Under the pieces are notes generated by a model. It had not been told where the DNA came from and searched no databases. It saw only the letters and a program-made list of their open reading frames with translations. A stretch of 64,000 bases of DNA from Devosia lucknowensis (lineage in GTDB: Bacteria > Pseudomonadota > Alphaproteobacteria > Rhizobiales > Devosiaceae), in the NCBI RefSeq assembly GCF_900177655.1, contig NZ_FXWK01000001.1, forward strand, positions 1,054,001-1,118,000, in the 5' to 3' direction. Of this stretch, positions 29,222 through 37,129 are shown piece by piece. The translations under genes were made by a program, and so were the position numbers. Every line of letters starts with the position of its first letter. Position 1 is the stretch's first letter.

Positions 29222-30537
29222 AGGCCCGCCCCTCCCGGCACGTAGCCAAACAACTTGGGAAGCCAAAGGACGGTTTCGGGCACGAATGTAAAGAGGATCA
29301 GCGCGCCGATCAGCGTCCACAGGAAAGGCATAACGTCCCCGATGATGTGCTTCATGGGTGAGCCCGATATTCGGGTCATGATGAAGAGCAGCAAACCGTA
29401 GGGCGGCGTAATCAGCCCCAGCATGATGTTGACCACCGCAACGACGCCGAAATGGACCATGTCAATGCCAAGCGCTTGTGCCGTCGGGATCAGCACGGGC
29501 ACGATGACGAGCAGGATGGTTGTGCCCTCGAGCACACACCCCAGGATCAGCAGGATGATGTTGACGATGATCAGGAAGGTGATCGGGTTGAGATCCCAGG
29601 AGATCAGGATCGCGCTGATGGTGCGGGGAATGTTCTCGACGGTAACGACGTAGTTGAACACAAGCGCGCCGGCGATGAGCATACCAATCGAGGCGGTGGT
29701 CTTGGCGCTGGTGAGCACGGACTGGTAGAGGTCCGGCGCCTTCACGGCCCTGTACACCACGGCCGAAACCAGCAGAGCGTAGGCCGCAGCCACCGCTGCC
29801 GCTTCAGTCGGCGTGGTGATGCCGCCATAGATGCCATACATGAGCACGATCGGCATGAAGAGGACAGGAAGTGCCTCCCATGTCATGCGCGGCAGTTTGC
29901 GCAGCGGCACCGGCTCCTCGACAGGAAAGTCCCTGACCCGAGCGGTGATGGCAATCTGTACCATCATGAAACCGGCCATGAGCAGCCCCGGCACGACGCC
30001 ACCCAGAAACAAGTAGCCGATCGACGTGTCCGCCACGAGCGCGTAGAGCACCATTGGAATTGAGGGCGGAATGATCGGCCCGATCACCGCTGTCACCGCC
30101 GTGAGGGCTGCCGCATAGGACGGCGTATACTTGTCGTTCTGCGTCATCATATGCTGCATCATCTTGCCCGAGCCTGCCGCATCGGCAACGGCCGAGCCGG
30201 ACATGCCCGCAAAGACGATCGACTGCAGGACGTTGACCTGTGCGAGACCGCCGCGGAAACGTCCGACAAGCGCGTCGCACCATTTGAGCAGGCGGTCCGA
30301 CAACGTCCCCGAATTCATGATTTCGGCGGCAAGAATGAACAGCGGAACGGCCAGCATGATGTAGTTGGAATACATGCCGTTTAGAAACTGTTCGGCGACG
30401 ATGCCAGGATCCTGGCCGCGCATCAGCAGGTAGAGCACCGATCCGCAAATCATCGCCAATCCCATGGGGAGACCCAGAAATGCGAGAACCGTGATGAGTC
30501 CAAGGGCGAGACTGAAGGCAAGGGAAATGGTGGTCAT
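29218..30537 (-). CDS. TRAP transporter large permease (DctM family)
   Basis: The 439-residue protein has 11-12 hydrophobic segments and the DctM signatures VPLFILAAEIMNSG, VLQSIVFAGMSGSAVADAAGSGKM, IPPSIPMVLYA and ITPPYGLLLFIM. It is the Na+- or proton-coupled translocator of a tripartite periplasmic carboxylate importer. The ATG overlaps the DctQ gene stop and the stop overlaps the aroQ start, each by four bases. Quinate or shikimate is the inferred substrate because of the neighbours. Confidence 0.95.
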   Translation of the reverse strand: MTTISLAFSLALGLITVLAFLGLPMGLAMICGSVLYLLMRGQDPGIVAEQFLNGMYSNYIMLAVPLFILAAEIMNSGTLSDRLLKWCDALVGRFRGGLAQVNVLQSIVFAGMSGSAVADAAGSGKMMQHMMTQNDKYTPSYAAALTAVTAVIGPIIPPSIPMVLYALVADTSIGYLFLGGVVPGLLMAGFMMVQIAITARVRDFPVEEPVPLRKLPRMTWEALPVLFMPIVLMYGIYGGITTPTEAAAVAAAYALLVSAVVYRAVKAPDLYQSVLTSAKTTASIGMLIAGALVFNYVVTVENIPRTISAILISWDLNPITFLIIVNIILLILGCVLEGTTILLVIVPVLIPTAQALGIDMVHFGVVAVVNIMLGLITPPYGLLLFIMTRISGSPMKHIIGDVMPFLWTLIGALILFTFVPETVLWLPKLFGYVPGGAGL

Positions 30538-31052
30538 ACGCCTGAACTCACCTTGGAATGGTCGAAGTCATCGGCCCCCCTGCCCCACGCCGCCTGCCAG
30601 GCCAAATAGAGCTGACGCACGATCATGGCCACTGCGAAAATGCCGTAGATTGAATAGAGGTAGTCGAAGCGGATCTTGAGGTAGGCCGTGCGTTCGACTT
30701 TCATGAACAGGATGTAGTCGATGACGGCCGGCAGCGAGATGGCGAAGAGCACGACGAGTGTCAGGCTGCTTGCCAAGACCATGGCGCGACGAACGCGCGG
30801 ACCCACCGCCCCGTAAAGGATGTCAAATCGGATTTCCTCGCTGTCGCGCACCACGAAGGCGGTACCGAACAGCACCATCCAAAGCCACATCACCACACTG
30901 ATTTCGTGTGTCCAGCCAATGGGAAGGTTCAGCAGATAGCGGAAGACGATCTGGACGATGAACACCACGAACATAGTGGCGAGCATGGCAGCAAGAAGAT
31001 TTTCGGCGCGGGCATAAAGCCATCGGCCGGCATTGCGCAGGGGTGGTGACAT
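30534..31052 (-). CDS. TRAP transporter small permease (DctQ family)
   Basis: The 172-residue inner-membrane protein has four predicted helices: about 13-33, 45-66, 87-110 and 132-152. The stretch EISVVMWLWMVLFGTAFVVRDSEEIRFD matches the DctQ consensus. It partners the large permease, whose start overlaps its stop. A hairpin separates it from the binding-protein gene, which may lower its expression relative to that protein. Confidence 0.93.
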   Translation of the reverse strand: MSPPLRNAGRWLYARAENLLAAMLATMFVVFIVQIVFRYLLNLPIGWTHEISVVMWLWMVLFGTAFVVRDSEEIRFDILYGAVGPRVRRAMVLASSLTLVVLFAISLPAVIDYILFMKVERTAYLKIRFDYLYSIYGIFAVAMIVRQLYLAWQAAWGRGADDFDHSKVSSGV

Positions 31053-31099
31053 TCGAGGCTCCAGGCTGGCGAACCGTCCGCGCCGGCGCGCCGCATGCG

Positions 31100-31124
31100 A
31101 AAAGGCGGTGCCTCGGCACCGCCT
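31100..31124 (-). terminator. Intercistronic hairpin between binding-protein and permease genes
   Basis: On the minus strand a perfect 9-bp stem AGGCGGTGC/GCACCGCCT with a CGAG loop is followed by TTTTCG, 15 bases after the stop of the binding-protein gene. It has the form of a leaky terminator/3' stabiliser that lets a binding protein exceed its membrane partners. Confidence 0.75.
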
Positions 31125-31138
31125 CGTTGGATCAGGGC

Positions 31139-32119
31139 TCAGAGTGCGTTGATGCGATCAACGATGCCTTCGGGCCAGTCCTTGGCCAGTTCGGACTCGA
31201 GATATTTTTGCTGGGCAAAGGCGCGGAAAGCGTCGAGGTCGGGTGTGTAGACGTCGAGACCCGCGCTCTTGAAGCGCTCGGCGAGTTCAGCCTCGCGCGC
31301 TAGGTGCTCCTGCTGGCTGAAGTCGATGGCGACGTCGGCTGCTGCCTGGAACGCTTCCTGCTGCTCAGGCGACATGGCATCCCAGGAGGCCTTGTTGATG
31401 ACGAGGAGGTCGAAGCCGACGAGGTGCGAAGTCAGTGCGATCTGCTTCATCACTTCGTAGAACTTCATGTTCTCGACGTTGGGAAGCGGGTTGTCCTGAC
31501 CATCGATGGCACCCGTCTGCAGGCCGGTATAGACTTCGGCATAGGCCATGGGTGTAGGATTTGCGCCGATGGCCGTGCCAAGAAACTGCCATGCGTCACC
31601 ACCGGGCATGCGCAGCTTGATGCCGGCCATGTCCTCGGGGGTGTTGATCTTGTTTTCGGTGATCAGGCCAACCTGACGTGCGCCGAAATAAGTCGGACCG
31701 AGAATGTAGATACCCAGCTGCTCTTCGGCCATCGCCTTGAATTCGGCGCCCACATCGCTGTTGAAAAAAGTGCGCAGATGGTCGGCATCCCGGAAAAGGT
31801 AAGCGGACGTCAAGACTGACCAGGCAGGAATCTGATTGGAGATGTCCTGCGGTGCAATATTGCCCATCTCGAGGTTGCCGCGCTGCAGCGCAACGAGTTC
31901 TGTCCCCTGCTTGAACAGGTTGCCGCCGAGGTAGGTTTCAATCGTGGCGATCTCAGCGACCTGCGACGACATCAGCGACATCATCTCGGCCCGGATATCC
32001 TGCTCGGAGAACACTGCCGAAAACCGCAGTGTTGGATTGTCTTGCGCCATGGCGGGAAATGCGGCTGCCAGTAAGACGCCGCCGACCAGCAATGCGCGAC
32101 GCGAAAGCGAAATAGTCAT
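31139..32119 (-). CDS. TRAP transporter periplasmic solute-binding protein (DctP family)
   Basis: The 326-residue product has a signal peptide of RR type at the start (LSRRALLVGGVLLAAAFPAMA) that may be Sec or Tat dependent. The DctP fold follows, with GIYILGPTYFGARQVGL, KINTPEDMAGIKLRMPGG (the carboxylate-binding Arg is expected here) and EVYTGLQTGAIDGQDNPL. ATG 32119 is chosen because GGAGGAAAC precedes it. It is the first gene of the TRAP-aroQ operon; a copy of the TetR-type palindrome lies about 100 bases upstream. The ligand is inferred to be quinate/shikimate or a related hydroxyaromatic precursor. Confidence 0.93.
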   Translation of the reverse strand: MTISLSRRALLVGGVLLAAAFPAMAQDNPTLRFSAVFSEQDIRAEMMSLMSSQVAEIATIETYLGGNLFKQGTELVALQRGNLEMGNIAPQDISNQIPAWSVLTSAYLFRDADHLRTFFNSDVGAEFKAMAEEQLGIYILGPTYFGARQVGLITENKINTPEDMAGIKLRMPGGDAWQFLGTAIGANPTPMAYAEVYTGLQTGAIDGQDNPLPNVENMKFYEVMKQIALTSHLVGFDLLVINKASWDAMSPEQQEAFQAAADVAIDFSQQEHLAREAELAERFKSAGLDVYTPDLDAFRAFAQQKYLESELAKDWPEGIVDRINAL

Positions 32120-32217
32120 GTTTCCTCCAGGGAGCGTTTGGCGCTCCGATTGCGGTCGCAGCTTATCTTCTGCGACCCCTAACCGCAGACCTCCCGTCCC
32201 GGCTCCGAGCACTTTGT

Positions 32218-32231
32218 ACGAACTAGTACGT
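32218..32231. promoter_or_regulatory. Candidate TetR operator, site 1 (TRAP operon / gntR)
   Basis: ACGAACTAGTACGT is the palindrome ACGAAC-NN-GTTCGT with one mismatch, flanked by TTGT and TCAT as at site 3. It lies between the divergent TRAP operon and gntR, so one repressor could control both. Confidence 0.7.
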
Positions 32232-32325
32232 TCATGTCAACACGAGCATATCATGTTTCTGACATCTTCATTTGCACAGGGCAATCGGGTATATGTCCGA
32301 TATTGTCTATAATAACCGATGTGAC

Positions 32326-33003
32326 ATGTCCGAGCATTTTGAAGAGCGGTCCGAGACCACCATTGGCGAAGTCACCTATGCGCGGCTTCGTGCGGATATC
32401 ATTGCTTGCCACTTGCTGCCTGGGCAGAAGCTGCGGCTGGAACCGCTGCGCGATCGCTACGGCACCGGGCTCAGCACCCTCAGGGAGTGCCTCAATCGAT
32501 TGGCTAGTGAAAACCTGGTCGTCGCTGAAGGGCAGAAGGGATTTTCCGTCACACCCGCCACGGCGGACGACCTGCGCGAAATTGCTGACTTGCGCCTCTT
32601 GCTCGAGAGCCACGCATTGCGACTGTCTTTTGAGCGGGGCGAACTGGATTGGGAGGGGCAGGTCGTATCAGCGCACTACAAGTTGGCAACAATCGAAAAA
32701 GCCCTGCTCGCCGGACATTCCAAGCAGACCAGCAACTGGGTGCGATACGACTTCGAGTTTCACAATGCGCTGATTTCGGCCTGTGGATCGCAGGCCCTGC
32801 TCAAACTCCACTCGGCAATCTTCGATAGATTCTTGCGCTACCACATGTTGGCAGCAAGTTTCCGAGGAACCGGTGTCGTCGAAGACCACGAGGCCCTCTA
32901 CCGGCTTGCTCTCGAACGGAATACGGAGGGCGCGCTTGTTATGCTGGCCAGTCATGTCAATCGCGGTGTGGAACATGTTCTGTCCACGGGTCGCCTTGCC
33001 TAG
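32326..33003 (+). CDS. GntR-family transcriptional regulator, FCD (FadR) subfamily
   Basis: The 225-residue protein has an N-terminal winged helix (TIGEVTYARLRADIIACHLLPGQKL ... YGTGLSTLRECLNRLASENLV) and a C-terminal all-helical FCD ligand domain with the metal ligands in DFEFHNALI and the final His residues (MLASHVNRG). FCD domains bind organic acids. I chose the ATG at 32326, 12 residues before the winged helix; ATG 32293 and TTG 32272 are also in frame and no ribosome site settles the matter. It is divergent from the TRAP operon and its stop overlaps that of the convergent dehydrogenase by four bases. Confidence 0.88.
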   Translation: MSEHFEERSETTIGEVTYARLRADIIACHLLPGQKLRLEPLRDRYGTGLSTLRECLNRLASENLVVAEGQKGFSVTPATADDLREIADLRLLLESHALRLSFERGELDWEGQVVSAHYKLATIEKALLAGHSKQTSNWVRYDFEFHNALISACGSQALLKLHSAIFDRFLRYHMLAASFRGTGVVEDHEALYRLALERNTEGALVMLASHVNRGVEHVLSTGRLA

Positions 33004-33911
33004 GCGTACTCCAAGAACGTCTTGGACATTTCGGCGCTGTCTGGGCGCATTCCTGAGAAGAGCTCGAATGCACGCAGAGCCTGAAACACTGCCATGCCCC
33101 CACCTGTCAGCACCGCGCATCCGCGAGCTCTGGCTGTTCTGATGAGCTCAGTCTCTCGCGGAAAATAAATGATATCGGCGACCCACTGCTTCGATGTGAG
33201 CAGGTTCGGATCCAGCGGCAAACCGGGCAGTTTGTCCATTCCGACTGGGCTCGCATTCACCACTCCGGACGCATTCGGCAAAATGGTGGAAAGTGCGCCC
33301 GAACCGTGGGACGTGACACTGAGGGTCGTCGAGGCGATGTTAGACGCGAGGCGATGGGCTCTGTCTTCGTCGATGTCAAAGATTGCCAATTGACGGACGC
33401 CCAGATCGCTCAGAGCCTTTGCCACTGCCCCACCGGCGCCCCCTGCCCCAATCTGCACAACGCGCCTCAGATCAACGTCGCTCAAACCACGACGCATACT
33501 TTCCGCAAAACCGAAACAATCGGTATTGTGACCGCGCCGCTTGCCTTCCGTAAAAACCACGGTATTGACTGCGCCGACCGCCCGCGCGCTGTCGCTAAGT
33601 TCGTCGAGCAGCGCGAGCACGGACTGCTTGAAAGGAAACGTCACATTAAGTCCACGAAATCCGGCAGCTTCCAGCAAGCGCACGACTAGGGCCAGATCGC
33701 GGTCCTCAAGCTTGAGAGCGTCGAAATCGACGAGATCATAGCGGTAACGAAGCCCGAGCCGCCGTCCCTCCTGTTCATGCATGATCGGGGTGAGCGACTT
33801 GCCTATCCCCCGACCCACCAATCCGATTCGGATTTCTGCGCTTTGCCGTCCTTCCGTACGACCGGCGATCAGGTCTCCAAGGGCGTTCTGAATATACTCC
33901 AATCTCGCCAC
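33000..33911 (-). CDS. Quinate/shikimate dehydrogenase (NAD-type, QsuD/YdiB-like)
   Basis: The 303-residue AroE-fold protein has the substrate loop KSLTPIMHEQEG (Ser39), the catalytic Lys95 in NVTFPFK, Asp131 in HNTDCFG, and the Rossmann motif GAGGAGG (155-161). After beta 2 it reads IFDIDEDRA, with Asp179/Asp181 where NADP-dependent AroE has the Asn-Arg-Thr clamp; acidic residues there favour NAD and are typical of catabolic quinate/shikimate dehydrogenases. GTG 33911 follows AAGGAG. Biosynthetic AroE would be expected elsewhere. In this cluster it should oxidise quinate and/or shikimate. Confidence 0.88.
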   Translation of the reverse strand: MARLEYIQNALGDLIAGRTEGRQSAEIRIGLVGRGIGKSLTPIMHEQEGRRLGLRYRYDLVDFDALKLEDRDLALVVRLLEAAGFRGLNVTFPFKQSVLALLDELSDSARAVGAVNTVVFTEGKRRGHNTDCFGFAESMRRGLSDVDLRRVVQIGAGGAGGAVAKALSDLGVRQLAIFDIDEDRAHRLASNIASTTLSVTSHGSGALSTILPNASGVVNASPVGMDKLPGLPLDPNLLTSKQWVADIIYFPRETELIRTARARGCAVLTGGGMAVFQALRAFELFSGMRPDSAEMSKTFLEYA

Positions 33912-34011
33912 TGGCCCGTCTCCTTGGCGACGCAGGCAAGGGATGCCCGTCCGCTCTTGTTTTCCAGCGCCCCACCCCGCTAATAGGAGGCACAAAGGTA
34001 AGCCACAATGT

Positions 34012-34025
34012 ACGAACTGGTTAGT
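34012..34025. promoter_or_regulatory. Candidate TetR operator, site 2 (tetR promoter)
   Basis: ACGAACTGGTTAGT matches ACGAAC-NN-GTTCGT with one mismatch in the right half. It lies 31 bases before the tetR start, as expected for autoregulation. Confidence 0.65.
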
Positions 34026-34056
34026 TTAGTCAATGTGGACGGAGGAGGCTCAACGC

Positions 34057-34728
34057 ATGGCTGCCGACACTCGAGCGCCGACGCCAAAGGAAGGTCAAAA
34101 GACTTCCACCCGACAGCAGGACCCTGAAGGCACGAAACGCAACATCATCGAAGTCGCCAGCCAAGAGTTCGCTCTCAACGGGCTTTCGGGCGCTCGTATC
34201 GATGAGATCGCAGCCAAGACACGCGCATCCAAGCGCATGATCTATTATTACTTCGGGGACAAGGAAGGCCTATATCTCAGCACGCTCGAGCATGCCTATG
34301 CTCAGGTCCGAGCCGGAGAGGCCGAACTGGACATCAACGGCTTGTCCCCTATCGACGGACTTCGCCGGCTTGTCGAGTTCACCTTTGAGCACCACCACGC
34401 TCACGAGGCATTCATCCGCATGGTGATGATCGAAAACATCCATCACGGTGAATATCTAGCCAAGTCCAGCCTCGTCCGCGATCTCAATGTGACTGCGATC
34501 AGCAACATCAGAAGCCTCTACGACCGCGGCGTTGCCGACGGAACTTTCCGGCAGGGTCTCGATCCGTTGGAAATCCACTGGCAAATCAGTGCCCTGTGCT
34601 TTTTCAACGTGTCCAATCGCGCGACGTTCTCCAAACTTTTCGGCCGTGACTTCGGTGATTCAGAGGCCCAGGAACGTCTTAAGAACAACACCGTCGAAAT
34701 GGTTCTGCGCTTTGTCATAAAGACCTGA
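34057..34728 (+). CDS. TetR-family transcriptional regulator
   Basis: The 223-residue protein has the N-terminal TetR helix-turn-helix (GTKRNIIEVASQEFALNGLS; IDEIAAKTRASKRMIYYYFG) and a C-terminal ligand domain of the AcrR/TetR_C_33 kind with HHHAHEAFIRMVMIENIHHG. ATG 34057 is preceded by GGAGGAGG at 8 bases; ATG 34033 would put the start before that site. The palindrome sites at 32218, 34012 and 34787 flank the genes it would control. I infer that it is the local repressor, relieved by a pathway intermediate. Confidence 0.9.
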   Translation: MAADTRAPTPKEGQKTSTRQQDPEGTKRNIIEVASQEFALNGLSGARIDEIAAKTRASKRMIYYYFGDKEGLYLSTLEHAYAQVRAGEAELDINGLSPIDGLRRLVEFTFEHHHAHEAFIRMVMIENIHHGEYLAKSSLVRDLNVTAISNIRSLYDRGVADGTFRQGLDPLEIHWQISALCFFNVSNRATFSKLFGRDFGDSEAQERLKNNTVEMVLRFVIKT

Positions 34729-34786
34729 GCCAAGCCGCGCCGCCGGCCCACCACTGGTTGACACACCGTCGCTTCCTCCACATTGT

Positions 34787-34800
34787 ACGAACCAGTTCGT
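34787..34800. promoter_or_regulatory. Candidate TetR operator, site 3 (quiC promoter)
   Basis: ACGAACCAGTTCGT is a perfect 14-bp palindrome, 15 bases before the GTG start of the dehydroshikimate dehydratase gene. Its flanks TTGT and TCAT match site 1. Confidence 0.75.
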
Positions 34801-34815
34801 TCATGAGGTTGGAAA

Positions 34816-36696
34816 GTGAAGACTTCGATAGCGACTGTCTCGATAAGTGGCGATCTCCGCGAAAAGCTCGAGGCTATAGCAGCAGCCGGCTTCGATGGCG
34901 TAGAGATATTCGAGAACGATTTTCTGGCCTTCGACCGTAGTCCTGCGGAAGTCAGACGCATGGCGGCGGATTTAGGGCTCGAAATCACGCTCTTCCAACC
35001 ATTCCGAGATTTCGAAGGCCTGCCTGAACCGCAGCGAAGCCAGACTTTCGACCGTGCCGAGCGCAAGTTCGACCTAATGGTGGAATTGGGAGCTCCACTC
35101 ATGCTGGTGTGCTCCAGTGTCTCTCCAATGGCACTTGGCGGCATCGACAGGGCTGCCGCCGACCTTCGTGAGCTGGGTGAGCGCGCGGCGAAACGTGGCC
35201 TCAAGATCGGCTATGAAGCGCTGGCCTGGGGCCGGCACGTCAACGATCATCGCGACGCCTGGGAAATCGTCCGTCGGGCCGACCACTCCAATGTCGGCTT
35301 GATCCTCGATAGTTTCCACAGCCTGTCGCGCCGCATTCCCTCTGACACGATACGATCCATCCCCGGCGATAAGATATTCATTGTCCAAATGGCCGATGCA
35401 CCAGCGCTGGACATGGACCTGCTCTATTGGAGCCGACACTTTCGCAATATGCCGGGAGAGGGCGATCTTCCCATTGTGGATTTCACTCGATCAATCCTCG
35501 CCACGGGATATGACGGACCGCTGTCGCTGGAAATATTCAATGATCAGTTCCGCTCCGGCTCACCACGCACGATAGCACAGGATGGCCATCGATCCTTGGT
35601 TTTCCTCATGGATCAAGTGCACGAAGCCGAGCCATCGCTGCCCTCTGCGTCGGCTCACCTGCCGCCCCGGATGCCCGTGGAGGGTGTTGCGTTCGTCGAA
35701 TTTACCGCGGATGAAGCCAAGGCCGAATCCTTGCGCCGAACACTGATCCAGATGGGCTTCGCGCATACCGGCACGCACCGGAGCAAGAGTGTTCAAAGGC
35801 TCACCCAAGGCGACATAAACATCGTCATCAACTCGGAGCGCGAGGGTTTTGCGCATGCCGCCTACCTCACGCACGGCCCGTCTGCTTATGCCATGGGTCT
35901 CAAGGTGAAGGATGCCCAGGGCGCCCTGGCCCGCGCAAAGGCGCTCGGCGCCCAACCGTTCACTCAACGCGTAAATCCCGGTGAACTCGCCATACCCGCA
36001 ATTCGGGGTATCGGCGGCGGACTGTTATATTTTCTCGATGACGCTTCTGACCTCGCCAGAGTGTGGGACGTCGAATTCCGGTCCGAGCTTGAGCACGACA
36101 CCTCCGACGCAGGCATGGTCCGAATAGATCATGTCGCGCAGACGATGATTTACGAGGAGATGTTGACCTGGATCCTGTTCTATCGGTCCATCTTCGTCGT
36201 CGACAAGGGACCGATGGTTGACGTTGTCGACCCATCAGGTTTGGTGCGTAGCCAAGTCATCGAAAATATTGAAGGCAGTCTGCGACTAACGTTGAACGGC
36301 GCTGATCATCACCGCACCCTGGCGGGCCGCTTCATCAGCGAGACCTTCGGGTCAAGTGTCCAGCATCTGGCCTTTGCGTCCGAGGATATCTTCGCGACGG
36401 CCGAAACGCTGCGTCGGAACGGCTTCAGGGCATTGCCGATTTCGCAGAACTTTTACGATGATCTTGCAGCAAGGCTCGGTCTTGAAAAAGACCTGCTGGA
36501 CAGACTGCGCGAACTCAACATCCTCTACGATCGGGACGCGGCCGGAGAATACTATCAGCTGTATTCAGCCAGCTTTGGCGACGGCTTTTTCTTCGAAATT
36601 GTACAGAGGACCGGGGGCTACGCAGGATACGGCGCCGTCAATGCGCCTTTCCGCATCGCCGCGCAAAGGCGGAGTACTGCGGTCCAGCCAGCATAA
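34816..36696 (+). CDS. quiC: 3-dehydroshikimate dehydratase fused to a 4-hydroxyphenylpyruvate dioxygenase-like domain
   Basis: The 626 residues are two domains. The N-terminal half (about 1-275) is a TIM barrel of the xylose-isomerase/AP-endonuclease type with FDGVEIFENDF, DSFHSLSRR and SLEIFNDQF, which dehydrates 3-dehydroshikimate to protocatechuate. The C-terminal half (about 290-615) carries two VOC/HPPD-like modules with IDHVAQTM, HLAFASEDI and FFFEIVQRTGGYAGYG. This architecture is that of QuiC1-type enzymes. Start: GTG 34816, with gagg about eight bases upstream and a perfect operator just before. It is a single transcription unit following tetR. Protocatechuate cleavage genes are not in the window. 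Confidence 0.93.
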   Translation: MKTSIATVSISGDLREKLEAIAAAGFDGVEIFENDFLAFDRSPAEVRRMAADLGLEITLFQPFRDFEGLPEPQRSQTFDRAERKFDLMVELGAPLMLVCSSVSPMALGGIDRAAADLRELGERAAKRGLKIGYEALAWGRHVNDHRDAWEIVRRADHSNVGLILDSFHSLSRRIPSDTIRSIPGDKIFIVQMADAPALDMDLLYWSRHFRNMPGEGDLPIVDFTRSILATGYDGPLSLEIFNDQFRSGSPRTIAQDGHRSLVFLMDQVHEAEPSLPSASAHLPPRMPVEGVAFVEFTADEAKAESLRRTLIQMGFAHTGTHRSKSVQRLTQGDINIVINSEREGFAHAAYLTHGPSAYAMGLKVKDAQGALARAKALGAQPFTQRVNPGELAIPAIRGIGGGLLYFLDDASDLARVWDVEFRSELEHDTSDAGMVRIDHVAQTMIYEEMLTWILFYRSIFVVDKGPMVDVVDPSGLVRSQVIENIEGSLRLTLNGADHHRTLAGRFISETFGSSVQHLAFASEDIFATAETLRRNGFRALPISQNFYDDLAARLGLEKDLLDRLRELNILYDRDAAGEYYQLYSASFGDGFFFEIVQRTGGYAGYGAVNAPFRIAAQRRSTAVQPA

Positions 36697-37129
36697 TTCA
36701 ACTATGACGACCCATGGCCGCTATCGGCCTTCTCGCTCAGCGCCGAATGAAGTTGCCGAACCCTTCCTGTCGGCGTCCGAAGCAGTAACGAGCGCCCTGC
36801 CGGCATTTTCGCCTGCGAGTGAAAGGAGCGCCGAAAAGTCATCTGCTAAAACGAACCCGTCGCAGTTTGCGTCTACCGTCCTGAACATGCGTTCGAGAAG
36901 ATGAGCTTGTAGGCCGTTCTCTTTGATCATGATCACACCCCAATCGAGGATACGGGATGCAATCGCCGTGCCATCGCCGCCGATCTGTCACGGTAGATAT
37001 TTGGCTGCATGCGCAGTTCCTCGAAGTGTTTGGAAGGGCAACTTTTGCCGCCGTCGGCAAAATCGGCCTGCTTCACAGCGTTGACGCGGCTATTGTGCGC
37101 AAACCGATTCCCGGATCTGAAAGCATGCC
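36697..37129. other. Right boundary of the accessory block before mazG
   Basis: The 430 bases include the possible small EF-hand frame (36721-36936, minus) and, around 37044-37061, a small stem tttgccg/cggcaaa with a CCGT loop. The mazG promoter must lie in the right part. I see no tRNA, att-like repeat or integrase remnant that would mark an integration site. Confidence 0.55.
36721..36936 (-). CDS. Possible small EF-hand protein
   Basis: The 71-codon frame contains one good EF-hand loop, DANCDGFVLADD, with the helix ERMFRTV before it and FSALLSL after it. The calcium positions 1, 3, 5 and 12 are Asp, Asn, Asp and Asp and position 6 is Gly. Only a single hand is present and there is no signal peptide, so it could be a genuine mini-protein or the end of a decayed calmodulin-like gene. 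The start region (ATGATCATG) has gggg about 3 bases upstream. Confidence is limited by the short length. Confidence 0.4.
   Translation of the reverse strand: MIMIKENGLQAHLLERMFRTVDANCDGFVLADDFSALLSLAGENAGRALVTASDADRKGSATSFGAEREGR

Noticed and set aside
37044..37061. Small stem tttgccg/cggcaaa before mazG
   Set aside because: Too short and without a proper T run for any transcript that could end there.
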